NCBI GenBank assembly: GCA_004298015.1
Contig: SCSE01000020.1
Span: 1 to 64,000, forward strand
DNA: 64,000 bases
Reading direction: 5' to 3'
From: Rhodanobacter sp.
Lineage (GTDB): Bacteria > Pseudomonadota > Gammaproteobacteria > Xanthomonadales > Rhodanobacteraceae
Shown here: positions 56,155 through 64,000 of the stretch, piece after piece
Layout: every line of letters begins with the position of its first letter
Position numbering within the stretch: the first letter of the stretch is position 1
Translations under genes and position numbers: made by a program
The notes under the pieces: model-generated
Told to the model about the DNA's origin: nothing
Seen by the model: the letters and a program-made list of their open reading frames with translations, nothing else
The model's database searches: none

Positions 56155-57092
56155 GCGGCGTACTTGCGATGGATCAGGCTGGGGGATTGCGAAACATGTT
56201 GTCGGGAATCATCGGGCATGGCGAGCCGGCGCCGGTATCGGGACATCAGGCCAGCAGCCTTGCGGCACCCGCAAAGAAGCCGGGATGCCGGGCGATCGCG
56301 GTGGCCGGTGGCAAGGGTGGGGTCGGCAAGAGTACGGTCGCGGTCAACCTGGGCATGGCGTTGTCGATGAGCGGCCACGAGGTAATGCTGCTCGATGCCG
56401 ACATGGGGTTGGCCAATGTCGACGTCCTGCTGGGGTTGACGCCATCGAGGCACATCGGGCACATGCTCGACGGCCAATGCTCGCTGGAAGATCTGTTGCT
56501 GCAGGCTCCCCACGGCTTGCAGGTCATTCCTGCCGGCTCCGGGGCCCGTCGGCTGGCCAGACTGGACAATGGCGAGCACGCTGCTGTCATCCGCGCTTTT
56601 GATGACCTTGCCCGGCCACCGCAATTCCTGCTGGTGGATACGGCTGCGGGGCTGGCTGACAGCGTGGCGATGTTTGCCGCTGCCGCCGACGACCTGGTGC
56701 TGGTGGTATGCGATGAGCCCGCCTCGCTCACAGACGCTTACGCCTTGATCAAGGTCCTCAGCCGAGATTTCGGGGTGCGCCGCTTTCGCATGGTGGCGAA
56801 CATGGTGCGCAATGAAGGGGAGGCTCGTCAGCTGCATCTGAAGCTTTCGCGGGTCAGCGATCGCTTCCTCGACGTGGTGATCGATTTCATGGGTTGGGTC
56901 CCGCATGACGAACGTCTGCGGCAGGCAATCCGCCAGCAGCGTGCGGTAATGGATCTGTGGCCTTCGAGCCGTTCTTCATTGGCATTCAAGAAATTGGCGG
57001 GTGCGGTCGATAAATGGACGGAACCCGAACGAACAGGCCTCGACCGGATCGCTTTCTTTGGTGACCGGGTGCCATCGACGGCAGGGTACTGA
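56151..57092 (+). CDS. fleN: FleN (FlhG): MinD-like regulator of flagellar number
   Basis: 313 residues. The deviant Walker A is VAGGKGGVGKSTVAVNLG, with LLDADMGLANVDVLLGL and the C-terminal part LAFKKLAGAVDKW. The N-terminal MDQAGGLRNML resembles the DQA-type activation motif of FlhG. It restrains FleQ and FlhF to limit polar flagella to one. ATG 56169 would remove six residues. Confidence 0.95.
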   Translation: MSGVLAMDQAGGLRNMLSGIIGHGEPAPVSGHQASSLAAPAKKPGCRAIAVAGGKGGVGKSTVAVNLGMALSMSGHEVMLLDADMGLANVDVLLGLTPSRHIGHMLDGQCSLEDLLLQAPHGLQVIPAGSGARRLARLDNGEHAAVIRAFDDLARPPQFLLVDTAAGLADSVAMFAAAADDLVLVVCDEPASLTDAYALIKVLSRDFGVRRFRMVANMVRNEGEARQLHLKLSRVSDRFLDVVIDFMGWVPHDERLRQAIRQQRAVMDLWPSSRSSLAFKKLAGAVDKWTEPERTGLDRIAFFGDRVPSTAGY

Positions 57093-57093
57093 G

Positions 57094-57822
57094 ATGAGTG
57101 TGGCTTCGGAATATCTACAACATTCTCGCGACAGTGCCGATGAACTGGTACGTCGGCACGCACCGTTGGTGCGGCGGATCGCCTATCACTTGATGGGGCG
57201 GCTGCCGGCCAGCGTCGACGTGGGCGATCTGATGCAGTCGGGCATGATCGGGCTGCTTGAGGCTGCACGCCATTACGCCAACGATCGCGGGGCGAGTTTC
57301 GAGACATACGCGGGTATCCGTATTCGCGGCGCGATGCTCGACGAGCTGCGCCGCACCGACTGGACGCCCCGCTCGGTGCATCGCAAAACCCGTGAGGTGG
57401 CCGAGGTCGTTCACCAGATCGAAACCGAGACCGGAGCTGAGGCAAGCGATGCCGAGATCATGCGCCGGCTGGGTATCGGTGCCGACGAATACCACCAGGT
57501 GCTCGCCGACGCGGCTTGCGTCCGGCTGCTCAGTCTTACCGCGTCGGACGACAACGAGGAAGACACCATCCTGAACGTCGCCGACCAGGCGGGGCTGAGT
57601 CCGCAGGAGAGCATCGAGCGTGACGGGATGCGCGAGGCGCTGAGCGAGGCGATCGGCAGCTTGCCCGAGCGGGAACAGTTGGTGATGTCGTTGTATTACG
57701 AGCAGGAGTTGAATTTGAAGGAAATAGGCGCCGTGCTGGGTGTGAGTGAGTCGAGGATTTGCCAGATACACGGCAAAGCCGTTATCCGCCTGCGTGCAAG
57801 GCTGACCGACTGGTGTGCCTGA
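57094..57822 (+). CDS. fliA: FliA: sigma-28 factor
   Basis: 242 residues from ATG 57094. Region 2 is VDVGDLMQSGMIGLLEAARH and FETYAGIRIRGAMLDELRRT. Region 3 begins DWTPRSVHRKTREVAEVVHQ. Region 4 is LPEREQLVMSLYYEQELNLK and ESRICQIHGKAVIRLRARL. It directs transcription of fliC, cheV and flgM through the elements found here, and FlgM inhibits it. Confidence 0.97.
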   Translation: MSVASEYLQHSRDSADELVRRHAPLVRRIAYHLMGRLPASVDVGDLMQSGMIGLLEAARHYANDRGASFETYAGIRIRGAMLDELRRTDWTPRSVHRKTREVAEVVHQIETETGAEASDAEIMRRLGIGADEYHQVLADAACVRLLSLTASDDNEEDTILNVADQAGLSPQESIERDGMREALSEAIGSLPEREQLVMSLYYEQELNLKEIGAVLGVSESRICQIHGKAVIRLRARLTDWCA

Positions 57823-57890
57823 TGCATCGACATGATGAGAATTTTCTGAGAGATGACGCGCTGGTCTGACCAGTACACGTGGAGAGGGTG

Positions 57891-58298
57891 TTGGACAAGA
57901 ACATGAAAATCCTGGTGGTGGATGATTTTTCCACCATGCGACGCATCGTTCGCAACTTGCTGGTCGAGCTTGGTTTTACCAATACCTTGATCCAGGAGGC
58001 CGACGATGGCGAAAACGCGATCGCGATGCTGCGCAGCACGCCGTTCGAACTGGTCGTGACCGACTGGAACATGCCGAACATGACCGGCATAGAGTTGTTG
58101 CGCGCGATTCGTGCCGAACCGAAATTGAAGGGATTACCAGTGTTGATGGTGACTGCTGAAAACAATCGCGAGCAAATCATTGCCGCTGCCCAGGCCGGCG
58201 TGAACGGCTATATCGTCAAGCCGTTCACGGCAGCCACTCTTGAGGAAAAGCTTGGCAAGATCTTTGAGCGGATTGCCGCTAGCGGGGCCGGCGCATGA
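57891..58298 (+). CDS. cheY: CheY: chemotaxis response regulator
   Basis: 135 residues from TTG 57891, preferred because GAGAGG sits upstream and the start [18 protein letters not shown] matches related CheY N-termini (ATG 57903 and GTG 57879 are alternatives). Acidic D11/D12, phospho-acceptor Asp58 ([12 protein letters not shown]), Thr (VLMVTAENN) and Lys (GYIVKPFT) are all in place. Phospho-CheY binds FliM. Confidence 0.95.
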   Translation: MDKNMKILVVDDFSTMRRIVRNLLVELGFTNTLIQEADDGENAIAMLRSTPFELVVTDWNMPNMTGIELLRAIRAEPKLKGLPVLMVTAENNREQIIAAAQAGVNGYIVKPFTAATLEEKLGKIFERIAASGAGA

Positions 58299-58936
58299 AT
58301 ACCGTATCCCCCACCCTGAGTGGCGAGGCGTTGCCGCCGGAGTTGCAGGCGCTGTTTGCCAGTACCGATGGCGCCGCCTTCGAGCAGGCACTTGACGGAT
58401 TGCTGCGTCAGCGTGAACAACGGCTGTTTCGCGCACTGGGCGTGCTTGCGCGTGATCTTCACAATGCGATGCGCAGGATCGGCGGCGAGCTCTCGGTGGA
58501 AGGGGCTCCCGCCACGATGGCCGATGCGAGGCAGGATCTTCAGGAGGTGCTGGAAATGAGCGCCAAGGCGGCGCATCGCAGTCTGGATTTTGCCGAGCGG
58601 ATGCGTCCGGAAACGGAGTCGATGGCGCGCCATGCCAGCGAGGTACTGGCCAGCAGTGCCGGCAACGAGGCCGGCGCTGCGTTGGCACGTCAGGCCGGTG
58701 ATTTTGCCGCGAGTTGTCGTGAGGGGTTGGCTGACATGGTGCTTGCCCAATCGTGGCAGGACCTGTCTGGCCAACGCATCAAGAAGGTGGTGAGCTTCAT
58801 CGGCAGCGTGGAGAGTTCGCTGCTCGAGCTGGTGCGCCTGACCGGGGCACTGGCCGGTGGCGAGGCGCCGGTCGCGGCCGCCAAGATATCCAGCCAGGAC
58901 GAGGCAGACCGGTTGCTCAGCGAATTCGGATTCTGA
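58295..58936 (+). CDS. cheZ: CheZ: CheY phosphatase
   Basis: 213 residues, long helical hairpin. The active-site segment is [19 protein letters not shown], with the Asp and Gln (D-x-S-G-Q) that promote CheY-P dephosphorylation. The C-terminal [12 protein letters not shown] is the CheY-binding tail. The start overlaps cheY by 4 bp. Confidence 0.95.
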   Translation: MNTVSPTLSGEALPPELQALFASTDGAAFEQALDGLLRQREQRLFRALGVLARDLHNAMRRIGGELSVEGAPATMADARQDLQEVLEMSAKAAHRSLDFAERMRPETESMARHASEVLASSAGNEAGAALARQAGDFAASCREGLADMVLAQSWQDLSGQRIKKVVSFIGSVESSLLELVRLTGALAGGEAPVAAAKISSQDEADRLLSEFGF

Positions 58937-58938
58937 GC

Positions 58939-60807
58939 GTGAATCCGGAGCTTGACAGCGAGCTGCGCGATGATTTCCTGGTGGAGGCGGGAGAGCTGTT
59001 GCAGAACCTTGGCGAGCAGTTGGTCGGCCTGGAATCCTCGCCGGGCGACGCCGAGCTGTTGAACGCGGTATTTCGCGCGTTCCATACGGTCAAGGGTGGC
59101 GCTGGCTTCATGGCGATCGAGCCGATGGTCTTGCTGTGTCATCACGCCGAGGATCTGCTCAACGAGGCCAGAAACGGTCACGTGGCGCTCAACGCCACGT
59201 ATATGGATGCACTGCTCGAGACGCTCGATCTCCTGAATGGGATGATGGATGCGCTGAACGCCAATGCCGCCTTGCAGATGCCGCCACAAGCTTTGTTGCA
59301 GCGACTCTTGCCGGCAGCGGCTGTGGCGATGCCGGCTGCCCCGGCAGCCGCTGCGGCAACCGGTGGCGCAGGGCTGATCGACGACAGCGAATTCGAGTCG
59401 TTGCTGGACACGCTCTACGGCACCGGTGCGCCCGGTGTCACGGAGGCCGCACCGCTGCCCACGGTCGGGCCGCCGGTGAGCGCTCCGATCGGGGATGACG
59501 AATTCGAGGCATTGCTGGACAGTCTGCACGGGGCGGGTGGGCAACCCGGGGCCGTGCCGACCAAGGTGCCCCCGAAGCCGGCTGCGAGTCCGGCGCCCGA
59601 GCCGGCACCTGCGCCGGCGCGCCATGCGGTGGCGGAAACCACGGTGCGGGTGGATACCGGCCGACTCGACGTACTGGTGAATCGTGCCGGCGAATTGGTA
59701 TTGGTGCGAAACCGGATGCTCAGTCTGGCGCTTCGCGATGGAGACGAGGCGCTGTTGAACGCGGCCAATGAGCTGGGCCGGGTCACCGATGAACTGCAGA
59801 ACGCGGTCATGAGTATGCGGATGCAGCCGGTGGGGCGATTGTTTCAGCGCTTTCCCCGAATCGTCCGCGATCTGGCCCGTCAGCTCGGCAAGGACGTGGA
59901 ACTGGTACTGGAAGGCGAGGGTACCGATCTGGATCGCAGCCTGGTCGAAGCGCTGGCAGATCCCTTGATTCATCTGCTGCGCAACGCGCTCGATCACGGT
60001 GTGGAAATGCCGGATGAGCGCGAACGCGACGGCAAGTCGCGCAAGGGGCGGGTGAAGCTGTCGGCGAGTCAGCGCGGAGAGCGCATCGTGATTTCGGTGA
60101 GCGACGACGGCAAGGGCATGGACCCGGACGTGCTGCGGCGGAAGGCGCTCGAAAAGGGGGTGATCGACGAGGCTCAGGCGGCTCGTCTCAGTGAGACCGA
60201 GTGCTATGAGTTGATCTTCCGTCCGGGCTTCAGTACCGCCGCGGCAATCTCGGATATTTCCGGGCGCGGTGTCGGCATGGACGTGGTGAAGACGCGTGTC
60301 GCCGAGCTGGGAGGTACCTTGAGGGTGACCTCGAAGCTTGGCAGCGGAAGCGAGCTTGAGCTGTCAGTGCCGCTGACGCTGGCGATTCTGAGAGTCCTGA
60401 TGGTACGCGTCGGATCTCGTCTTTTCGCATTGCCGTTGGGCAATGTCGAGGAGGTCTTCGAGTTGACCGGGGGGCAGGATCACATGCTCGATGGTCGATT
60501 GGTGGCCAACCATCGAGGTCGTGCGCTGGCATTGGCCAACCTGGCCGGCTGGGCCGATGCCGCGCCGGTGGCCGGGCGGCATGTGGTGGTGCTGCACATC
60601 GGTCATCTGCGCATCGGCTGCCTGGTGCATGCGGTGCTCGGCCGCGAGGATGTCATCATCAAGCCCCTCGGTCACCTGTTCGCGGGCGCACCGGGTATTG
60701 CGGGCGCCACGGTCACCGGTGACGGGCGTCTCGCCCTGGTGCTGGATCTGGCGGGCCTGGCCGATGCGCACGGGGAGTTGCTCCCTTCGCTGCAACTGGC
60801 CGGCTGA
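58939..60807 (+). CDS. cheA: CheA: chemotaxis histidine kinase
   Basis: 622 residues from GTG 58939. The upstream continuation lies inside cheZ. The HPt domain carries His49 (FRAFHTVKGGAGFM). A long linker (~110-235) has two copies of a D-x-E-F-E-x-L-L-D-x-L-x-G motif and a Pro/Ala tract. Dimerisation comes next (TGRLDVLVNRAGELVLVRNR). The kinase has N-box HLLRNALDHGVE, G1 DDGKGMDP, the F-box FRPGFSTA and G2 GRGVGMDVVK. A CheW-like regulatory domain ends it. I see no clear CheY-binding P2 domain. Confidence 0.95.
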   Translation: MNPELDSELRDDFLVEAGELLQNLGEQLVGLESSPGDAELLNAVFRAFHTVKGGAGFMAIEPMVLLCHHAEDLLNEARNGHVALNATYMDALLETLDLLNGMMDALNANAALQMPPQALLQRLLPAAAVAMPAAPAAAAATGGAGLIDDSEFESLLDTLYGTGAPGVTEAAPLPTVGPPVSAPIGDDEFEALLDSLHGAGGQPGAVPTKVPPKPAASPAPEPAPAPARHAVAETTVRVDTGRLDVLVNRAGELVLVRNRMLSLALRDGDEALLNAANELGRVTDELQNAVMSMRMQPVGRLFQRFPRIVRDLARQLGKDVELVLEGEGTDLDRSLVEALADPLIHLLRNALDHGVEMPDERERDGKSRKGRVKLSASQRGERIVISVSDDGKGMDPDVLRRKALEKGVIDEAQAARLSETECYELIFRPGFSTAAAISDISGRGVGMDVVKTRVAELGGTLRVTSKLGSGSELELSVPLTLAILRVLMVRVGSRLFALPLGNVEEVFELTGGQDHMLDGRLVANHRGRALALANLAGWADAAPVAGRHVVVLHIGHLRIGCLVHAVLGREDVIIKPLGHLFAGAPGIAGATVTGDGRLALVLDLAGLADAHGELLPSLQLAG

Positions 60808-60810
60808 CAG

Positions 60811-61551
60811 ATGGATCCCGTAAGTATCGCCGGGACGATTCTGGCCTTGGCGGTCCTCGTCGTCGGAACCGTACTCAAGGGCTCCACCGTGGGTGCGTTG
60901 TGGAATCCCGCGGCATTCGTGATCGTGATCTTCGGCACGCTGGCCGCGCTGCTGGTGCAGAACCAGGGCAAGGTGCTCAAGCACGCCCTCAAGATGCTGT
61001 CGATGATTTATCGTCCGCCACGCCACCAGACGGCCGACTTGATTCGCCGGATCGTCGAATGGAGCGAGATTTCACGCCGTCAGGGTCTGCTCGGGCTGGA
61101 GCCACAGATCGAGACGGAGTCCGACAGCTTTATTGTCAAAGGCTTGCAGCTGCTGGTTGACGGCGGGGAGCCGGAGGCGATCCGCAGCGTGCTGGAAGTG
61201 GATCTCGATACCCGGGAGGCGATCGATCTGGCCGGTGCCAAGGTGTACGAGAACGCCGGCATCTACTCGCCGACACTGGGCATCATCGGTGCCGTGATGG
61301 GGTTGATGGCGGTAATGCAGAATCTCGCCGACCCGAGCAAGCTCGGTCACGGTATCGCAGCGGCTTTCGTGGCGACGATCTACGGCGTGGCGCTGGCCAA
61401 TATGTTCATGTTGCCGATGGCCGCACGGTTGAGAGGCCTGATCGGCAAGCAGACCCAGATGCGCGAGATCCTGATTGATGGCCTGGTGTCCATCGCCGAG
61501 GGCGACAACCCGAGACAGATCGAGGCGAAACTGCAGGGTTATCTCGCATGA
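60811..61551 (+). CDS. motC: MotC: MotA-type stator subunit
   Basis: 246 residues. Four membrane helices are visible. LIRRIVEWSEISRRQGLLGL, SVLEVDLDTREAIDLAGAKV and GIYSPTLGIIGAVMGLMAVM are conserved, as is the charged cytoplasmic loop facing FliG. Position after cheA matches the MotC of the Pseudomonas MotCD pair, a second stator, rather than a distal motAB locus. Confidence 0.95.
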   Translation: MDPVSIAGTILALAVLVVGTVLKGSTVGALWNPAAFVIVIFGTLAALLVQNQGKVLKHALKMLSMIYRPPRHQTADLIRRIVEWSEISRRQGLLGLEPQIETESDSFIVKGLQLLVDGGEPEAIRSVLEVDLDTREAIDLAGAKVYENAGIYSPTLGIIGAVMGLMAVMQNLADPSKLGHGIAAAFVATIYGVALANMFMLPMAARLRGLIGKQTQMREILIDGLVSIAEGDNPRQIEAKLQGYLA

Positions 61552-62666
61552 GGAAGAAACGGCATGAGGAGCACGTCAATCACGAAGCGTGGGCCATTCC
61601 CTATGCCGACCTGATGACCTTGCTGCTGGCATTTTTCGTGGTGATGTACGCGGTTTCGGTGGTCAATGCCGGCAAGTTCCGCGTGATGTCGGCGTCGATG
61701 TCACAGGCCTTCAATGGTGGCAGCCCGGCCACCGCGCCACCCGAGGCAGGCAAGCACGCGCCGCAGGTAAGAGCGATATCCCTGCCGCATTTCTTCAGCC
61801 CGATCAGTGCGCCGATCCAGTTGCCCATCCCGCAGCATGCGGCGGCCGTCCACGCCAACGCGCCACGTGCCGTACGCTTGGCGACACTCGGGCAGATCGA
61901 AGACAAGGTCCAACATGTATTGCAGCCGTTGATCGACCGGCAACTGGTTGTTTTGCGGCGAACACCCGAGCGGCTGGAGATCGAGATTCGTACGGATATC
62001 CTGTTTCCCAGCGGGGTCGCCAAGCTGTCGAAGTCGGCCACGCAGATACTCCTCGAGCTGGGGAGGACGCTGGCGCCGTTTCCCAATCCGTTGCGGGTGG
62101 AAGGCTTTACTGACGACGTCCCGATCAACACGCCCTTGTACCCGTCCAACTGGGAGTTGTCGGCTGCGCGGGCGGCGCGCGTCGCCCGCCTGTTTGCCGA
62201 CAATGGCGTACGCCCCGCGCGCCTGGGTATCGTCGGTTGGGGTGAAGTGCGGCCGATTGCCAGCAACGCCACCGCTCAGGGGCGCAATCACAACCGCCGT
62301 GTTCTGGTGGTTGTGCAGAACGACCTGCCCGGGCTACCGGATGCAGGTGCGGCGGCGTCCGTCCAGCCAAGGCCGGCAGATCCGTTGGAAGGCGGAAGGT
62401 CGGCATTGCCGACACACTACGTGGCCGCCCCCAGGTCCCCGGTGGGTGGGCCTGCATCGTTCGCAAGCAGCTCTTCAGCCAAGGCGGATTTTGTCGCTGA
62501 CCCTCTGGCATCGTCGCCCGCGGCGACAGCCCGAGCGGCAGCTCCTGGCCCAACCGCGGACGTTGCAGGTGCGGCCCGGCCACGTCTCAAGCTATCCGTT
62601 GCGCCCAAACGAGGGGACAATGAGTTGCGACGACGTTCCGTGCCGGCGACGAGCATCCGACAATGA
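61548..62666 (+). CDS. motD: MotD: MotB-type stator subunit
   Basis: 372 residues. One membrane helix has the proton-binding Asp in AIPYADLMTLLLAFFVVMYA. The OmpA-like peptidoglycan-binding domain (~110-262) has VEGFTDDVPINTPLYPSNWE and LSAARAARVARLFADNGVRP. A low-complexity Ala/Pro/Ser tail of ~110 residues follows and is longer than usual. The start overlaps motC (ATGA). Confidence 0.95.
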   Translation: MRKKRHEEHVNHEAWAIPYADLMTLLLAFFVVMYAVSVVNAGKFRVMSASMSQAFNGGSPATAPPEAGKHAPQVRAISLPHFFSPISAPIQLPIPQHAAAVHANAPRAVRLATLGQIEDKVQHVLQPLIDRQLVVLRRTPERLEIEIRTDILFPSGVAKLSKSATQILLELGRTLAPFPNPLRVEGFTDDVPINTPLYPSNWELSAARAARVARLFADNGVRPARLGIVGWGEVRPIASNATAQGRNHNRRVLVVVQNDLPGLPDAGAAASVQPRPADPLEGGRSALPTHYVAAPRSPVGGPASFASSSSAKADFVADPLASSPAATARAAAPGPTADVAGAARPRLKLSVAPKRGDNELRRRSVPATSIRQ

Positions 62667-62690
62667 GTTTCTGGATCGTGGAGTGAGTGC

Positions 62691-63170
62691 ATGACTGGCG
62701 TAGCCACCATGGCTGATCAAAATGAGCATCACTGGTTATCGTTTCATATGGGGGCCCAGCTGTACGCGGCACCTCTGCGCGAGGTCAGTGAAGTCATCCG
62801 GGAGCGTGAGCTGACCCCGGTACCCGGCGCCGAACCGGATCTGCTTGGCATACTCCATCTGCGTGGACATATTGTGCCGGTGCTGGACGGTCGCCTGCGT
62901 CTTGGTCTGCCTGTGGCGCCAGCGGCGGACGCGGCCCAGGTGCGCATCGTGCTGTTGACGCAGGCCGGTCAGCTGATCGGGTTGCGGGTCGACGCGGTCG
63001 CGGAATTGCTGTCCACTGAAGGCATCGAGATTGCACCGCCGCCGCCGGGGCGTGCGCGACGGGGCGATGATCCGGTCAATGGCGTGCTGGCCTGGCGGGA
63101 TGGTTTTGTCGCCTTACTGGATGTGTGTCGTCTGTGCCGCTTGAACCGGGAGAACGGTCATGTGGTCTGA
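62691..63170 (+). CDS. cheW: CheW: receptor-kinase coupling protein
   Basis: 159 residues (ATG 62709 would give 153). It is a single CheW domain: WLSFHMGAQLYAAPLREVSE, GILHLRGHIVPVLDGRLRLG, IGLRVDAVAELLSTEGIEIA. It links CheA to receptors. No parA/parC- or parP-type gene lies between motD and this gene, unlike in Vibrio or Pseudomonas. It overlaps the DUF2802 gene by 11 bp. Confidence 0.93.
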   Translation: MTGVATMADQNEHHWLSFHMGAQLYAAPLREVSEVIRERELTPVPGAEPDLLGILHLRGHIVPVLDGRLRLGLPVAPAADAAQVRIVLLTQAGQLIGLRVDAVAELLSTEGIEIAPPPPGRARRGDDPVNGVLAWRDGFVALLDVCRLCRLNRENGHVV

Positions 63171-63513
63171 GGCTGCCTTGATGGTGCTGTTGTTGCTGGC
63201 ACTGCTGCAGGCTGCACTGCTGCTGCACTTGTGGCACCGCCTGCAACAGGTGCAGTTTGCACTGGCGAAAATGGGAAGCGCGGCAGTCCATGCTTGCACC
63301 GACATTCCCACCTCGATGCTGGTGACGGCGCTGGGGCGGCTGGAGCAGCGCATCGGCCAGCTGGAACAAAAGCAGCCACAGGCCCGGCTTTCCTACGAGC
63401 TCGCTCAGCAACTGGCGGGCGAAGGCGCGGGCATCGAACAACTGGTGGCCCGTTGCGGACTATCGCGCGATGAGGCCAGGTTGGTGCTGCAATTGCATAC
63501 GGGAAGCCAGTGA
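63160..63513 (+). CDS. DUF2802-type membrane-anchored protein
   Basis: 117 residues. One N-terminal helix (ALMVLLLLALLQAALLLHLW) is followed by a helical region (LGRLEQRIGQLEQKQPQARL). A C-terminal helix-turn-helix-like segment ends it: IEQLVARCGLSRDEARLVLQ. The position just after cheW is the one occupied by DUF2802 genes in Pseudomonas flagellar regions. Function unknown. Confidence 0.8.
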   Translation: MWSEAALMVLLLLALLQAALLLHLWHRLQQVQFALAKMGSAAVHACTDIPTSMLVTALGRLEQRIGQLEQKQPQARLSYELAQQLAGEGAGIEQLVARCGLSRDEARLVLQLHTGSQ

Positions 63514-63523
63514 ACACCCTTCT

Positions 63524-63545
63524 CCGGGCCGCGTAGTCTGCCCGG
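63524..63545. terminator. Inverted repeat between convergent genes
   Basis: CCGGGC / GCCCGG (6 bp, 10-nt loop) fills the 32-bp gap between the DUF2802 gene and the converging FlhB-like gene. No uridine tract; possibly a bidirectional stop. Confidence 0.3.
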
Positions 63546-63803
63546 CTACTCTTCCGAGGCGTGGTAGATCGTGGCCAGTACCGCGGCGGCGGCGGCATAC
63601 AACATGATGGGCACATCGTCACGCAAACGCAGTGAAGCAAGCATGGCAGCGATCTGTGGATCATGGTGCAGCGGAATGCCAAGCGAGCGGGCCCGTGCAA
63701 GCAGTGTTTCCAGTGATTCGGCAGGCATCGGCTTGATCTCGTTGGCACCGTTGGCCAATCGAAGACTGACTTTGCGTTGGGCCGGCGGAGGCAGCGTGTT
63801 CAT
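63546..63803 (-). CDS. Stand-alone FlhB C-terminal-domain paralogue
   Basis: 85 residues from ATG 63803. It aligns with the cytoplasmic switch domain of FlhB: RKVSLRLANGANEIKPMPAE, LLARARSLGIPLHHDPQIAA, LLYAAAAAVLATIYH-type end (PIMLYAAAAAVLATIYHASE). It lacks the membrane part and the NPTH/NPSH cleavage motif. Short FlhB-like proteins of this kind (FhlB/YlqH type) occur beside flagellar genes, with unclear roles. The start overlaps the FliK-like stop by 4 bp. Confidence 0.85.
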   Translation of the reverse strand: MNTLPPPAQRKVSLRLANGANEIKPMPAESLETLLARARSLGIPLHHDPQIAAMLASLRLRDDVPIMLYAAAAAVLATIYHASEE

Positions 63804-64000
63804 GCCGTCGCCTGCAGCAGCAAGGCACTGTACCGGCCCGACGGCTGGGGTACGCCCACCTGGCAATTCAGCTGGTCGAGCAGGATGCCGGATGCCGCCA
63901 GCCGGTGGCGCAGCGCCGTGAACTGACGCTCAAGGCGTTGCGCAGACTGCGGGCGTTCGGCCCACAAGCGCACGGACAGGCGTGGCTCGTTCAACTGCAA
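63800..64000 (-). CDS. FliK-like C-terminal domain protein, 3' part only
   Basis: The last 66 codons of a gene entering from the right edge. NEPRLSVRLWAERPQSAQRL and LERQFTALRHRLAASGILLD resemble the C-terminal FliK/hook-length-control domain (two helices around a beta hairpin). It is translationally coupled to the FlhB-like gene, so a second FliK-FlhB-like pair sits at the end of the chemotaxis cluster. The N-terminus is outside the window. Confidence 0.65.
   Translation of the reverse strand: MQLNEPRLSVRLWAERPQSAQRLERQFTALRHRLAASGILLDQLNCQVGVPQPSGRYSALLLQATA

Overview
The window is high-GC, densely packed gammaproteobacterial DNA. The gene order resembles Xanthomonadales, perhaps Rhodanobacteraceae such as a Rhodanobacter or Dyella relative. 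That placement is an inference from synteny, from the CRP/Clp-type operator in front of fleQ, and from the flagellar and chemotaxis order shared with Pseudomonas and Xanthomonas; it rests on no database search. About three quarters of the window is one polar-flagellum and chemotaxis locus.

Layout. (1) 1-8542, minus strand: the end of an exosortase (PEP-CTERM) exopolysaccharide region, with a truncated secreted protein, prsT, prsR, prsK and wecB. (2) 8543-9555: a decayed phage-type integrase beside tRNA-Phe(GAA), which looks like an old integration site. (3) 9605-16904: housekeeping genes (yggX, mutY, an AsmA-like gene, ftsY, rsmD, coaD, a small lipoprotein, a YfhL ferredoxin, a TMEM43 homologue). 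(4) 17031-21293, minus strand: a degenerate EAL-HDOD gene, flgN, flgM, flgA and a soluble chemoreceptor. (5) 21493-37868: cheV, flgBCDEFGHIJKL, fliC, fliD, fliS, a fliT-like gene and a PilZ-like gene. (6) 38241-39668: the master regulator fleQ. (7) 40208-54689: fliEFGHIJK and fliLMNOPQR-flhBA. (8) 54862-64000: flhF, fleN, fliA, cheY, cheZ, cheA, motC, motD, cheW, a DUF2802 gene, then on the minus strand an FlhB C-terminal-domain paralogue and a partial FliK-like gene.

The regulatory hierarchy can be read from promoters. A perfect TGTGA-N6-TCACA site lies upstream of fleQ. Sigma-54 (-24/-12) matches precede the chemoreceptor-flgA unit, flgB, fliE and fliL. Sigma-28 matches with 11-bp spacers precede flgM, cheV and fliC. 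This fits a cascade from Clp/FleQ/RpoN to FliA with FlgM feedback.

The two most unusual observations are these. First, fliP carries an in-frame TGA exactly at the conserved Trp codon just after its signal peptide. Second, four long gaps in the fli/flh operons (fliH-fliI, fliJ-fliK, fliP-fliQ, flhA-flhF) are each spanned by an open frame whose start codon overlaps the upstream stop and whose stop overlaps the downstream start. This is a repeated termination-reinitiation relay layout not explained by known flagellar genes.
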